From the NCBI RefSeq assembly GCF_022179405.1, contig NZ_BPQT01000005.1, positions 94,643 through 158,642 of the forward strand: a stretch of DNA of 64,000 nucleotides. Reading direction: 5' to 3'. Below, in pieces: positions 45,050 to 54,606 of this stretch. A program made the position numbers and the translations under genes. The notes beneath the pieces were generated by a model. That model searched no databases. It was not told the origin of the DNA and was given only the letters and a program-made list of their open reading frames with translations. Within the stretch, counting starts at the first letter, position 1. Each line of letters begins with the position of its first letter. This stretch comes from Methylobacterium marchantiae (lineage in GTDB: Bacteria; Pseudomonadota; Alphaproteobacteria; Rhizobiales; Beijerinckiaceae).

Positions 45050-45234
45050 GACGCCGCTCTTTCCTGGGCGCCCTCCGCTTCGCTACGGGCGTCCGGGGAG
45101 ATGGATCGTCCACAGAAACTACCCCTTGATCGCTCCGGCGCGGCGTCCCACGCTGCCGGGGCGGCTCGCTTCATTACCGTTGCCCGCGCGTCCCCAGCGG
45201 CCATCGGCTCAACTCTGTTCGAGGTGGCCATCCG

Positions 45235-47994
45235 ATGACCGATACCCTCCACGCCCCGGTCGGGTCGCTCGACCATACCTTCGCGCCGCCGGTCATCACC
45301 GGCACGTCGTCGAAGGAAGCACTCGACATCCTGTTCCACGCCCTGCTCGAAGTCGCCCGCCGGCACGAGCCGGAACTGGAGGCCGTGCTTCTGGGCAAGG
45401 CCAACATCTCCGAATTCTCGCCCGAACTCCTCGCCCGCGCCCTCCAGGTGCAGGGCATCTGGTTCCAGCTCCTCTCCATCGCCGAGCAGAACGCCGCCAT
45501 GCGCCGGCGTAGGCACCTGGAGCGGACGAAAGGACGGGCGGAGCTCGGTGGCAGCTTCAGCGCGGTCCTGGCGGAAGCGGTGAAGAACGGCATCAAGGCG
45601 CCCGAGATCCACGCCCTGCTGAAGGATCTGCGCATCCGCCCGACGATCACGGCTCACCCCACCGAGGGCAAGCGCGTGACGGTGCTCGAGAAGTTCCGAC
45701 GCATCTACCTCGTCCTGCGCGAGCTCGAATTGCCGCGCTGGACCGAGCGCGAGCGCAACGGCCTGATGAACGAGCTGCGCGACCAGATCGAACTCGTCTG
45801 GATGACCGGCGAGCTCCATCTGGAGAAGGCCACCGTCGAGCGCGAAGTCGCCTGGGGCCTGCACTTCTTCGACGAGACGCTCTTCGAGATGCTTCCCGAG
45901 GTGCTCTACTCGCTCGAGGAATCGCTGGCCGAATACTATCCGGACGAGAAGTTCGAAGTCCCCGCCTTCTTCCAGTTCGGCTCATGGATCGGCGGCGACC
46001 GCGACGGCAATCCCTACGTCACCTCGTCGGTGACCCGCGCTACGCTCCAGCGCAACGCGCTCGCCTCCCTGCGGCGCTACCGCGACGGCGTCACCGCGCT
46101 GGGCCGCACGCTCTCTCTCACCGAGCGCTCGCTGCCGGTGCCTGAGACGTTCAAGTCCGAACTCGCCCAGCTTCTCGCCGAGAGCGGGGACGGGCGCGCC
46201 ATCACCAGCCGCAACCCCGGCGAGGCCTACCGCCAGTTCCTCACCTGCATCCTGCGCAAGCTCGAGGCGACGATCACCCGCAACAAGGGGCAGCGCGCCA
46301 GCGGGCCGGATTATCCGAGCGCGGACGGCCTCATCAACGACCTGCGCCATCTCGAGGCCGGCCTCAGCGACGCCAATTGCCCGTCCCTGGCGACCGACCT
46401 GGTGCGGCCGGTGCGCCGCATGGTCGAGATCTTCCGTTTCTCCACGGTGCGCCTCGACCTGCGCGAGAACACCACCCGCACCACGAAGACGCTCCACGCG
46501 CTGTGGCATCAGGCCAACGGCCAGAACAAGACGCCGCCCGGCCTCGAATCGGCGGAGTGGAAGAACTGGCTGCTCTCGGAACTCGCCAAGCCGATGAAGG
46601 GCGAGCGGTCGTTCGAGAGCCTGCCGGACGATGCCCGCGAGACGCTCGAGACCTTCGCCCTCGTCGGCGAAATGCGCGAGCAGCTCGACCGCGAGGCCTT
46701 CGGCTCGTTCATCCTGTCGATGACCCGCTCGGTCCCCGACATCCTCGGCGCCTACCTGCTCGCCAAGGAGGCCGGCAACTTCCTCGATGCCAGCGGCACC
46801 GAGATCTGCTGCCTGCCGATCGTGCCGCTGTTCGAGACCATCGACGACCTGCGCGCCGCGCCCGCGATCATGAAGGAGCTGTTCTCGATCCCGGTGGTGC
46901 GCCGCTCCACCCGCTGGCAGGGCGGGGTCCAGGAGGTGATGATCGGCTACTCGGATTCGAACAAGGACGGCGGCTTCGTCGCCTCGAACTGGGAATTGTA
47001 CAAGGCGCAGGACAAGCTGACCCAGCTCGGCAAGTCGTCCGGCGTGCCGATCGCGTTCTTCCACGGTCGCGGCGGCTCGGTGAGCCGCGGGGGTGCCCCC
47101 ACCGCGAGGGCCATCGCCGCCCAGCCGCCGGGGTCGATCAACGGGCGTTTCCGCACCACCGAACAGGGTGAGGTCGTCTCGTTCAAATACGCCAACCGCG
47201 GCACCGCCGCCTATCAGATGGAGCTCCTGGCTTCCTCGGTCTTCGATCACGCACTGAAATCGGAGCACGAGGCGGCCAAGATCCCGCGCAACGAGTTCGA
47301 CGACACGCTGGAGGCGCTGTCGGGCGCGTCGCGCGCGGCTTACGTCAACCTGATCCAGCATCCGGACCTCGTGACCTATTTCCAGGCCGCGAGCCCCCTC
47401 GACGAGATCGCGCTGCTGAATATCGGCTCGCGTCCGGCGCGGCGCTTCGGCGCCCGGTCCCTGGCGGATCTTCGCGCGATCCCCTGGGTCTTCGCCTGGT
47501 CGCAGAACCGGCACGTCATCACCGGTTGGTACGGCGTCGGCTCCGGCCTGAAGAGTTTCCTCGACGTGCGTGGTGCGCAGGGTGAGGCCCAGCTGAAGCG
47601 GCTCTTCGCCGAATCGAAGCCGTTCCGCCTCATCCTCGACGAGGTCGAGAAGACCCTGCTGATGGTCGATCTCGCCATCGCCAAGGATTATGCCGGCCTC
47701 GTGCCCGACGAGGCCGCCCGCAACAGCATCTTCCCGCTGATCGAGGCCGAGTACGAGCTGACCCGCGAGATGGCCCTGCGTGTCAGCGGCGACCGAGAAC
47801 TCGCCGAGCGCTACCCGCAGTTCCGCGACCGCCTCAACGGACGGCTTCCGACGATCAACCAGGTCAGCCGCGAGCAGGTGGAGCTGCTGCGCCGGTTCCG
47901 GGCCGAGGAGGACGAGGACAAGCGCGAGGCGGTGAAATCCGCGTTGCTGCTGTCGATCAACTGCATCGCCGTCGGCTTCGGAGCGACGGGCTGA
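45235..47994 (+). CDS. ppc: Phosphoenolpyruvate carboxylase
   Basis: 919 residues. It carboxylates PEP to oxaloacetate, the CO2-fixing step of the serine cycle. The catalytic His141 is in PTITAHPTEGKRVTV; FGSWIGGDRDGNPYVTS near residue 248, the lysine-rich SDSNKDGGFVASNWELYKAQ region near 570, and FFHGRGGSVSRGGAP near 611, followed by an Ala/Pro-rich loop, are conserved. The C-terminus ends in IAVGFGATG, close to the usual GxRNTG end but altered. The gene follows mtkB by 185 bases and precedes mcl. In AM1 this isoform is the assimilatory PEP carboxylase. Confidence 0.95.
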   Translation: MTDTLHAPVGSLDHTFAPPVITGTSSKEALDILFHALLEVARRHEPELEAVLLGKANISEFSPELLARALQVQGIWFQLLSIAEQNAAMRRRRHLERTKGRAELGGSFSAVLAEAVKNGIKAPEIHALLKDLRIRPTITAHPTEGKRVTVLEKFRRIYLVLRELELPRWTERERNGLMNELRDQIELVWMTGELHLEKATVEREVAWGLHFFDETLFEMLPEVLYSLEESLAEYYPDEKFEVPAFFQFGSWIGGDRDGNPYVTSSVTRATLQRNALASLRRYRDGVTALGRTLSLTERSLPVPETFKSELAQLLAESGDGRAITSRNPGEAYRQFLTCILRKLEATITRNKGQRASGPDYPSADGLINDLRHLEAGLSDANCPSLATDLVRPVRRMVEIFRFSTVRLDLRENTTRTTKTLHALWHQANGQNKTPPGLESAEWKNWLLSELAKPMKGERSFESLPDDARETLETFALVGEMREQLDREAFGSFILSMTRSVPDILGAYLLAKEAGNFLDASGTEICCLPIVPLFETIDDLRAAPAIMKELFSIPVVRRSTRWQGGVQEVMIGYSDSNKDGGFVASNWELYKAQDKLTQLGKSSGVPIAFFHGRGGSVSRGGAPTARAIAAQPPGSINGRFRTTEQGEVVSFKYANRGTAAYQMELLASSVFDHALKSEHEAAKIPRNEFDDTLEALSGASRAAYVNLIQHPDLVTYFQAASPLDEIALLNIGSRPARRFGARSLADLRAIPWVFAWSQNRHVITGWYGVGSGLKSFLDVRGAQGEAQLKRLFAESKPFRLILDEVEKTLLMVDLAIAKDYAGLVPDEAARNSIFPLIEAEYELTREMALRVSGDRELAERYPQFRDRLNGRLPTINQVSREQVELLRRFRAEEDEDKREAVKSALLLSINCIAVGFGATG

Positions 47995-48125
47995 TGGATT
48001 TGTAAGGATACCGAGGGTCGACCACGACCCTGGGCTCGCGCAAACGCGCATCCCGACCGGTATGTGGACCGGCTCTTGCGGTCTCAACCAACGACCAGAA
48101 ACGAACTTAGAGGAAGGATTTCCCG

Positions 48126-49100
48126 ATGAGCTTTACCCTGATCCCGCAGGCCACCCCGCGCCTTCACCGCTCGGAACTCGCCGTTCCCGGCTCCAACCCG
48201 ACCTTCATGGAGAAGTCGGCCAGCTCGAAGGCCGACGTCATCTTCCTCGACCTCGAAGACGCGGTCGCTCCCGACGACAAGGAGCAGGCCCGCAAGAACA
48301 TCATCCAGGCGCTCAACGAGATCGACTGGGGCAACAAGACCATGATGATCCGCATCAACGGTCTCGACACCCACTACATGTACCGCGACGTGGTCGACAT
48401 CGTCGAAGCCTGTCCGCGCCTCGACATGATCCTGATCCCCAAGGTCGGCGTGCCCGCCGACGTCTACGCCATCGACGTGATGGTGACGCAGATCGAGCAG
48501 GCCAAGAAGCGCGAGAAGAAGATCGGCTTCGAAGTGCTGATCGAGACCGCACTCGGCATGGCCAACGTGGAAGCCATCGCGACCTCCTCGAAGCGCCTCG
48601 AAGCCATGTCCTTCGGCGTGGCCGACTATGCCGCCTCGACCCGCGCCCGCTCGCAGGTGATCGGCGGCGTGAACCACGATTACAGCGTGCTCACCGACAA
48701 GGACGAGGCCGGCAACCGTCAGACCCATTGGCAGGATCCGTGGCTGTTCGCCCAGGCCCGCATGATGGTCGCCTGCCGCGCCTACGGCCTGCGCCCGATC
48801 GACGGTCCGTTCGGCGACTTCTCCGATCCGGACGGCTACATCTCCGCCGCCCGCCGCTGCGCGGCTCTCGGCTACGAGGGCAAGTGGGCGATCCATCCGA
48901 GCCAGATCGATCTCGCCAACGACGTCTTCACCCCCTCCGAGGCCGAAGTGACCAAGGCCCGCCGCATCCTCGCGGCCATGGAAGACGCCGCCAAAGCCGG
49001 CAAGGGTGCCGTCTCCCTCGACGGCCGCCTCATCGACATCGCCTCGATCCGCATGGCCGAGGCGCTGATCGAGAAGGCCAACGCGATGGCCGCCAGCTGA
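48126..49100 (+). CDS. mcl: Malyl-CoA lyase/beta-methylmalyl-CoA lyase
   Basis: 324 residues. It splits malyl-CoA into glyoxylate and acetyl-CoA, and also handles beta-methylmalyl-CoA in the ethylmalonyl-CoA pathway. CitE-like TIM barrel: [20 protein letters not shown] at residue 11, [20 protein letters not shown] near 38, [18 protein letters not shown] near 137 with the Mg-binding Glu, and [21 protein letters not shown] near 160. The C-terminal lid [21 protein letters not shown] is present. It closes the serine-cycle block; a strong hairpin follows after 19 bases. Confidence 0.96.
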   Translation: MSFTLIPQATPRLHRSELAVPGSNPTFMEKSASSKADVIFLDLEDAVAPDDKEQARKNIIQALNEIDWGNKTMMIRINGLDTHYMYRDVVDIVEACPRLDMILIPKVGVPADVYAIDVMVTQIEQAKKREKKIGFEVLIETALGMANVEAIATSSKRLEAMSFGVADYAASTRARSQVIGGVNHDYSVLTDKDEAGNRQTHWQDPWLFAQARMMVACRAYGLRPIDGPFGDFSDPDGYISAARRCAALGYEGKWAIHPSQIDLANDVFTPSEAEVTKARRILAAMEDAAKAGKGAVSLDGRLIDIASIRMAEALIEKANAMAAS

Positions 49101-49119
49101 TCGCAGCCGACACGACACG

Positions 49120-49148
49120 GCCGGTCGCTCCATCTCGGAGCGGTCGGC
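49120..49148 (+). terminator. Hairpin after mcl
   Basis: A 12-bp stem (GCCGGTCGCTCC with GGAGCGGTCGGC, two G-T wobbles) around an ATCTC loop. No clear T-run follows. It probably marks the end of the serine-cycle transcript, but it also overlaps the upstream region of the next small gene. Confidence 0.5.
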
Positions 49149-49171
49149 TTCACGATGGAGGAAGGCGGCCC

Positions 49172-49459
49172 ATGCTGGTCATGTCCATCGATCCGCTCAT
49201 CGCCGCGGGCGTCGTCCTCGCCACGGCGGTGACCGATGCGGCCTACGTCTTCTTCAACGCCGCCGTCGGGGCCCGCCAGCGCATACGCGCCGCCAATTGG
49301 AGCGCGATCTGGTACCTGCTCTCCGCCTTCGCGGTGATCAGCTACACGCAGAACGCGCTCTACGTGGTGTTCGCCGCCCTCGGCTCCTGGCTCGGCGCCT
49401 TCGCATCGGTCACGTGGCTCATCCGCCGCGCCGATGCCGGAACCATCCGCCATCCCTGA
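49172..49459 (+). CDS. Small membrane protein of unknown function
   Basis: 95 residues from ATG with GAGGAAGG upstream. Three hydrophobic segments: [37 protein letters not shown] and [16 protein letters not shown], with a short basic loop (GARQRIRA). It follows mcl by 71 bases and may be read from the same transcript past the hairpin. I do not recognise a characterised family. Confidence 0.75.
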   Translation: MLVMSIDPLIAAGVVLATAVTDAAYVFFNAAVGARQRIRAANWSAIWYLLSAFAVISYTQNALYVVFAALGSWLGAFASVTWLIRRADAGTIRHP

Positions 49460-49512
49460 CGCTTTTGCGCTTCCGCACCCGAAACGGGGCGGGACACCAA
49501 GGAGACACGCCC

Positions 49513-49947
49513 ATGCACGTGACCATCGAAGACGCCCACAAAGCCATCGAGGCCGCCCGCGCCAAGGCCGTGGAGCTCGATACCCAGATGTGTATCGCCG
49601 TGGTCGATTCCGGCGGCAACCTGAAGGCGTTCTACCGGATGGACGGCGCCTGGGTCGGCTCCATCGACATCGCTCAGAAGAAGGCCAAGACCTCGGTGTT
49701 CTTTGGCATGATGACCGGGCAGATCGGCCAGCTGTCGCAGCCGGGCGGCCCGCTCTTCGGCATCGAGCATTCCAACGAAGGGCTGATCACCTTCCCAGGC
49801 GGCATCCCGATCGTCGACAAGGACGGCGAGATGTCCGGCGCCATCGGCGTCAGCGGGTCCAGCGTCGAGAACGACCACGCGGTCGCTCTGGCCGGTGCCA
49901 GCAGCATCGGTGCGACGGAACTGCCGGCCCATCCCTGGCGCACATGA
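49513..49947 (+). CDS. HbpS/GlcG-family heme-binding-type protein
   Basis: 144 residues. The fold is the GlcG/HbpS domain: [23 protein letters not shown] at residue 4, [32 protein letters not shown] near 27, and [30 protein letters not shown] near 96. Members include heme-degrading or heme-binding proteins and small-molecule chaperones; some are found beside glyoxylate or glycolate genes (glcG). The link with the serine cycle is only by neighbourhood. No signal peptide, so probably cytoplasmic. Confidence 0.87.
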   Translation: MHVTIEDAHKAIEAARAKAVELDTQMCIAVVDSGGNLKAFYRMDGAWVGSIDIAQKKAKTSVFFGMMTGQIGQLSQPGGPLFGIEHSNEGLITFPGGIPIVDKDGEMSGAIGVSGSSVENDHAVALAGASSIGATELPAHPWRT

Positions 49948-50021
49948 GGGGTATGAGAACCCTCGGTTAAGCATGCGCGCCTATCACGGTCCGACCATTC
50001 CGAGCCGTGACAGGAGCGCCG

Positions 50022-50201
50022 ATGACCCGGGACCAACTCGCCGCCGAACTGAAGCGCATGGCGACTGCGCAGGTCGCCGACATCGAGCGAGCGGTCAAGG
50101 ACGGCCATCGGACGATCGCCCTCAACGAGCTGGCGGATCTCAACCGCCAGCTGAAGGCACTGGCCGCCGCCGTGAAGGCCAAGCCCGTCGTCCGGGCCTG
50201 A
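50022..50201 (+). CDS. Small helical hypothetical protein (59 aa)
   Basis: 59 residues from ATG with AGGAG upstream. It is a single amphipathic helical pattern: LAAELKRMATAQVADIERAV and IALNELADLNRQLKALAAAV. No signal peptide or membrane helix. Codon use and the ribosome site support it as a gene. It may be a small coiled-coil protein; no function known. Confidence 0.65.
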   Translation: MTRDQLAAELKRMATAQVADIERAVKDGHRTIALNELADLNRQLKALAAAVKAKPVVRA

Positions 50202-50226
50202 ACCGAACCCGCCCGCGACACGGGGT

Positions 50227-50712
50227 TCAGTAGCCCGGATCCGTTCCGCGCCCATCGAGAGGCGGCTCTTCGGAGAGCCGATCCTCACCGGAGAACCGCT
50301 CTGCGGAGCGGCCATCCACATCGCCGTCCCTGCCTGGACCATCCTCGGCCCCGTAGTCGGACGGAATGCCGCGAGGCGGCAGCAATCTCGGCGGGACAGG
50401 CCGCGGCTCGCGATATCCGTCCTCGGCCTCCCGCTCGAACGGCAGGCGTTCGGGGCGCTCCTCACAGACCGTCACCCGTTTCATCACCTCCTCGCCCTCC
50501 GGCGTCAGCCGCCGCCGGATCACCGTCCGGCACGGCTCGATGGTGCGCGGCGCCCCACGCTCGAAACCGAACTCCGCGTTCGGAGGCGGGGGTCGCCGCT
50601 CACCCTGGAATTCGCGCGGCGGTCCGTAGGGGCCCGGTTCCGGGAAATCGGCGGCGAGGGCGGGCAGAGCGCAGAGCGTCAGAGCGGCGAATCCGGACAG
50701 GATTCGCGGCAT
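50227..50712 (-). CDS. Secreted Pro/Glu/Arg-rich hypothetical protein
   Basis: 161 residues from ATG at 50712. The signal peptide is MPRILSGFAALTLCALPALAADF. The mature region is Pro-rich, then charged, with two cysteines near residues 60 and 82 (IEPCRTVIRRRLTPEGEEVMKRVTVCEERPE) that may form a disulphide. The rest is disordered and acidic. The motif CRTVxRRxxxPxGxExxxRVxxCEE recurs in small periplasmic proteins of Rhizobiales and resembles the mature part of the protein at 13.4 kb. Function unknown. Confidence 0.72.
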   Translation of the reverse strand: MPRILSGFAALTLCALPALAADFPEPGPYGPPREFQGERRPPPPNAEFGFERGAPRTIEPCRTVIRRRLTPEGEEVMKRVTVCEERPERLPFEREAEDGYREPRPVPPRLLPPRGIPSDYGAEDGPGRDGDVDGRSAERFSGEDRLSEEPPLDGRGTDPGY

Positions 50713-50906
50713 GCGGCGCCTGGTGGACGACGGGAACGGGTTTGGGGCCACGGAAGGTCTCCGGAGAGATGACCGCACCCGCCATGGGTTCGCGGCACCG
50801 GATCATCCTGGGCCGAGGCGACTGAACCGGAGCGCACGCCTACGCTCGGGAAGTATTCATCTCGGCCCGGCCGGTCTCCTGTGATCCGTCCTGCGATCCG
50901 GAACGC

Positions 50907-51764
50907 TCACGCCTCGCCGTCGGCCGCCTTCTGTTCCTCGACCTCCGGCGCGACCTGTCCGAAGTTCAGCACCGCGACCAGGGCGGTGCCGCCGAAGACG
51001 TTGCCGAGGAGGGTCGGAACGAAGAAGCGCCAGAGGTAATCGCCCAGGGAGGCATGGCCGGTGAAGACGAGATAGAACGTGTCGACCGAGCCGGCGACGA
51101 TATGGGCGAGGCCGCACATCGAGACGAGCCACGTCATCAGGATGACGATGAACGGCGCGGCCGTTCCCGTCGCCGGCAGCATCCAGACCATCAGTGCGAT
51201 GAGCCAGCCGGCGAACACGGCCTTGATCGTCGTGGTCCAGAACGGCGCCTCGATCGTGTGATGGCTGATCGTCACGAAGGCTTCGCGGACATGCGGGGTA
51301 AAGGCCTCCGTCCCGGCGAGCACGGCGGCGATGGCCGCGGTCGCCAGGATGTTGCCGACGAGGACGATGCTCCACAACCGCAGGACCCGCATCAGGGTCG
51401 CGATGCTCCGGTCATGCAGCAGCGGCAGGATCGGCGTGAGGGTGTTCTCGGTGAAGAGCTGCTGGCGGCCGAGCACCACGATGAGGAAGCCCGTCGCGTA
51501 GCCGATGCTGGTGATGAGGTCGGCCCAGGCCGCCTCCGGCAGGTGGGCTTTCAGAACGCCGGGCACGATGAGCGAGAAGCCCATGGTCAGGCCGGCGGCG
51601 ATCGCCGACAGGAACAGCGCCCCGCCGGTCCGCCGCAGCTCCTCGTCGCCCTCCTTGCGAATGACTTCGTGGAGGAGGAAGGCGTCGGGCCTCGCCACAC
51701 CCTGTTCGGATGCCGCCTCGCCCTCCGAGGAAGTGTCCGCGGGGCGGTCCTCTTGCCGGCTCAT
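50907..51764 (-). CDS. Formate/nitrite transporter (FNT) family channel
   Basis: 285 residues with six membrane helices after a ~45-residue cytoplasmic N-terminus. Family features: GGALFLSAIAAGLTMGFSLIVPGV (first helices), FLIVVLGRQQLFTENTLTPIL near residue 98 (FTEN replaces the usual FTxN omega-loop sequence), LWSIVLVGNILATAAIAA near 128, and FVPTLLGNVFGGTALVAVLN at the end. FNT proteins move formate, nitrite, hydrosulphide or related monovalent acids. Formate is a central intermediate in methylotrophy, so formate exchange is a natural guess. The N-terminal acidic extension is unusual but not unique. Confidence 0.88.
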   Translation of the reverse strand: MSRQEDRPADTSSEGEAASEQGVARPDAFLLHEVIRKEGDEELRRTGGALFLSAIAAGLTMGFSLIVPGVLKAHLPEAAWADLITSIGYATGFLIVVLGRQQLFTENTLTPILPLLHDRSIATLMRVLRLWSIVLVGNILATAAIAAVLAGTEAFTPHVREAFVTISHHTIEAPFWTTTIKAVFAGWLIALMVWMLPATGTAAPFIVILMTWLVSMCGLAHIVAGSVDTFYLVFTGHASLGDYLWRFFVPTLLGNVFGGTALVAVLNFGQVAPEVEEQKAADGEA

Positions 51765-51822
51765 CGGGATTTCCTCGATCGTGGCCGGATTCTTCGCCGG
51801 CCTGGAAGAGGGAAACGGCCAA

Positions 51823-52578
51823 TCAGCCGGCGGTTCCCTGTTTCAGCCGCGCCACCAGCCGTTCCACCTCGGCCTGAGCCCGCACGACCGCCTCGGCATC
51901 CTTGCCGCGCACCACGATGCGGTTGGCGAAGCCCTGCTGCGTCATCGACGGATAGGAGCCGATGGAGACGCTGTGATGCGCCTTCGCGATCTCGGCCAGG
52001 GCCGAGGCGTAGCTGCCTTCGGGCAGGTTGCCGGCCTCGATCGTCTCCGACAGGACTCGGGCGCCCGTATCGAGGGTCGGGCCGATCTGGTCGAGCATGG
52101 CCTGCATGATGGCGGGCACGCCGGCCATGACGAAGACGTTGCCGATGCGAAAGCCCGGCGCCTTGGAGATCGGATTGGCGATGAGATCGGCACCGGCGGG
52201 AATGCGCGCCATGCGCAGCCGCGCCTCGTTGAGGTCCTCGGGCTTGTGCCGCTCCAGCAGCATGGCCTTCGCCCTCGGATCGACGTCGATAGTGACGCCG
52301 AAAGCCGCCGCCACGCAATCGGCGGTGATGTCGTCATGGGTCGGGCCGATTCCGCCCGTCGTGAAGAGGTAGGTGTAGCGCGCCCGCAGCGCGTTGACCG
52401 CCTCCACGATCTCCGCCGCCTCGTCGGGGACGATTCGGACCTGCCTGAGGTCGATGCCAATGGCCGTGCAGTAATCGGCGATGGTGCCGATGTTCTTGTC
52501 CTTGGTCCGCCCCGACAGGATCTCGTCGCCGATGACGAGGATGGCGGCGGTGATGGCGGGGGAGGTGGGTTCGGTCAT
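51823..52578 (-). CDS. CinA-like molybdopterin-binding domain protein
   Basis: 251 residues. AAILVIGDEILSGRTKDKNIGTIADY at residue 11 and YLFTTGGIGPTHDDITADCVAAAFG near 69 define the MoeA/MoaB/CinA fold. The C-terminal deamidase domain of full CinA is absent, so it is the stand-alone competence/damage-inducible CinA N-domain type, which may hydrolyse ADP-ribose or bind nucleotides. MAGVPAIMQAMLDQI near 154 is also typical. The divergent neighbour is sfsA. Confidence 0.9.
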   Translation of the reverse strand: MTEPTSPAITAAILVIGDEILSGRTKDKNIGTIADYCTAIGIDLRQVRIVPDEAAEIVEAVNALRARYTYLFTTGGIGPTHDDITADCVAAAFGVTIDVDPRAKAMLLERHKPEDLNEARLRMARIPAGADLIANPISKAPGFRIGNVFVMAGVPAIMQAMLDQIGPTLDTGARVLSETIEAGNLPEGSYASALAEIAKAHHSVSIGSYPSMTQQGFANRIVVRGKDAEAVVRAQAEVERLVARLKQGTAG

Positions 52579-52717
52579 CGTGTTCCGGGCGGGCGCGAGC
52601 TGTCGATGACGACGAGGTAGCGCGGCGCTGCCGAACTGACCATGGCGGTGTCCCTGGCCGGGACCAGGGCCGGCTGCTAGGGCGGGACCCGTCCACTCGA
52701 AAATCGAGTTCCCGCCG

Positions 52718-53434
52718 ATGAAGTTTCCAGGGCCGTTGATCGAGGGCCGGCTGGTCCGGCGTTACAAGCGTTTCCTCGCCGATATCGAACTGGCGGACGG
52801 CAGTCTCGTCACGGCGCATTGCGCCAATCCGGGCGCCATGCTCGGCCTCAACCTGCCCGGGTCGCGCGTCCTGCTCTCGGCCTCGACCAATCCCGCACGA
52901 AAGCTCGGCTTCTCATGGGAACTGGTGGAAGCCGATCTGCCAGGGGGCCTGCAATGGGTCGGCATCAACACGATGAGGCCGAACGCCCTGGTCGCGGAGG
53001 CCTTCTCGGACGGGCGTCTCGCGCCGCTGGCGGGATACGCGTCGCTGCGTCCGGAAGTCCGCTACGGCCGCGCCAGCCGGGTCGATTTCCTGGCCACCGG
53101 CGAGGATGTCCCTCCGTGCCATGCGGAAGTGAAGAACTGCCACCTCCTGCGCGAGCCGGGCCTCGCCGAGTTTCCAGACTGCGTCGCCGCCCGCAGCGCG
53201 CGGCACATGGACGACCTGACGGAGGTCGTCGCCGAGGGGGGCCGGGCCATGCTGATCATCGTCGTGCAGATGCAGGCCGAGCGGTTCGACGTGGCCCGCG
53301 ACCTCGATCCGGCCTTCGACCGGGCCTTTGCCAGGGCCGCTTCGGGTGGGGTCGAGATCCATGCCTATCGCTGCCGGATCGATCCGACGGAGATCACCAT
53401 CGCGGACCCGATTCCGGTCGTATCGCGGGTTTGA
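52718..53434 (+). CDS. sfsA: DNA/RNA nuclease SfsA
   Basis: 238 residues. IEGRLVRRYKRFLADIELADG at residue 8 and VTAHCANPGAMLGLNLPGS near 29 (OB-fold) precede the nuclease core: RYGRASRVDFLATGEDVPPCHAEVKNCHLLR near 113, with the acidic and Lys residues D-x-n-E-V-K of a PD-(D/E)xK fold. FPDCVAARSARHMDDLTEVV follows. The protein was first described as a sugar-fermentation stimulator; the family is now known as DNA/RNA nuclease. Confidence 0.93.
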   Translation: MKFPGPLIEGRLVRRYKRFLADIELADGSLVTAHCANPGAMLGLNLPGSRVLLSASTNPARKLGFSWELVEADLPGGLQWVGINTMRPNALVAEAFSDGRLAPLAGYASLRPEVRYGRASRVDFLATGEDVPPCHAEVKNCHLLREPGLAEFPDCVAARSARHMDDLTEVVAEGGRAMLIIVVQMQAERFDVARDLDPAFDRAFARAASGGVEIHAYRCRIDPTEITIADPIPVVSRV

Positions 53435-53533
53435 ACGAGGACACCGCCCCGCGTCCTTCCGGATCCACAATTTCATGGGCTCGCCGGCCGGTTTCGTGCC
53501 ATGCTCCGCTCCCGACGACCCAAGGAGACGATC

Positions 53534-53653
53534 ATGGCGACTGAGAAACCACGCGGTGGCCGCGAAGCGAAGAAGCCGAAGAAGCCCGTCGTGAAGACGA
53601 TCGCCGCAGCGCCCTCGACCAAGGGCACCGTCAGCATCGGCGCCAAGAAGTAG
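53534..53653 (+). CDS. Small Lys-rich hypothetical protein (39 aa)
   Basis: 39 residues with AAGGAG seven bases before the ATG. MATEKPRGGREAKKPKKPVV is followed by KTIAAAPSTKGTVSIGAKK. Lys-rich, disordered, no signal peptide. Tiny proteins of the same style (short KPKKP-type N-terminus, Ser/Thr/Gly tail) occur across Rhizobiales. Function unknown; the ribosome site and codon use support it. Confidence 0.65.
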   Translation: MATEKPRGGREAKKPKKPVVKTIAAAPSTKGTVSIGAKK

Positions 53654-53667
53654 CGTCCGACGTCTCG

Positions 53668-54606
53668 TCAGGCGGGGCGCAGGGCCCCGCTTGCCGTTCC
53701 TGGCAGAGCCTTTCCGAGTTCGAGCAGGACGATTTCCGGCGGCACGCCGATGCGGATCGGGACCCGGCTGACGCCGAAGCCGCCGGAGACGATCATGTGC
53801 CGGCCCTCGGCGACGATGTGGCCGTAGGACACGTCCTTGCCGCGCACGAACGGGATCAGCGGCGAGGTTCCGAAGAGCCGGATCTGGCCACCATGGGTGT
53901 GGCCGGCCAGGGTGAGGGACACGCGTTCGGGTACTTTCGGAAAGATGCAGGGCTCGTGCGCCATCAGGATGATCGGCGCGTCGTCGTTGACCTGCATCAG
54001 CGTGCCGGGCAGATCGTCCCGCCCCCTGCGATCGCCCCGCAGCAGGAACGGCTCTTGGTCTCCGAGACCGGCGATCCAGAACGGATGGCCGTCTTTCACG
54101 AGCCGCAGGACCGTATTCTCCATCACCGGGATCCCGCGCGCTTCCAGAACACGCTGCGATTCGACCGGACCCCGCCGCGTGGCCTGGGCCGTTCTGTCGT
54201 CCCACCAATCGTGGTTGCCGAGGATTGCGTGGATGCCGAGCGGCGCCCGCAATCCCTCGACGACGCGGGCGAAGTCGATGAGCGGCACCTTGCGCGACGT
54301 CACGCTGGGGCCTGACGGATAATCGCCGAGGAGCAGGATGAGATCGGGTTCGAGCCGGTTCGTCGCGTCGACGATCTCGGCGATCCGGTCGAGCGGCATG
54401 GTCGGCTCGCCCACGTGGAAATCCGCCAGGACGGCCACTGTGAGGTTCAGCCCAGCCGTCCAGTTCGGCAGCATCGGAGCGTAGCGGGTCACGACAAGCC
54501 TGTGGCGCGGCTCGATCACGAAGCCATAGGCCCCGGTTGCCGTCACGAGGGCCGTGGTCGCGCCGATCCCCGTCAGCAGCTGCCGTCGCGTCGGCAAGAT
54601 CAGCAT
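53668..54606 (-). CDS. Exported calcineurin-like metallophosphoesterase
   Basis: 312 residues. The N-terminus MLILPTRRQLLTGIGATTAL is a twin-arginine-type signal or anchor. Metal-site motifs: VAVLADFHVGEPTMP near residue 57, LLLLGDYPSG near 89, IHAILGNHDWWDDRT near 124, MAHEPCIF near 214 and LTLAGHTHGGQIRLFG near 231. This is the YkuE-like group of envelope phosphoesterases that may act on lipid-linked diphosphates. It is close to the Lys-rich small gene but convergent with it. Confidence 0.88.
   Translation of the reverse strand: MLILPTRRQLLTGIGATTALVTATGAYGFVIEPRHRLVVTRYAPMLPNWTAGLNLTVAVLADFHVGEPTMPLDRIAEIVDATNRLEPDLILLLGDYPSGPSVTSRKVPLIDFARVVEGLRAPLGIHAILGNHDWWDDRTAQATRRGPVESQRVLEARGIPVMENTVLRLVKDGHPFWIAGLGDQEPFLLRGDRRGRDDLPGTLMQVNDDAPIILMAHEPCIFPKVPERVSLTLAGHTHGGQIRLFGTSPLIPFVRGKDVSYGHIVAEGRHMIVSGGFGVSRVPIRIGVPPEIVLLELGKALPGTASGALRPA

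Noticed and set aside
45982-48087. 700-codon minus-strand ORF opposite ppc
   Set aside because: It lies wholly on the antisense side of a clear PEP carboxylase and has the composition of an antisense shadow frame.
49120-49148. Rho-independent terminator after mcl
   Set aside because: The hairpin is strong but no T-run follows, so it is listed as a hairpin with moderate confidence rather than a proven intrinsic terminator.
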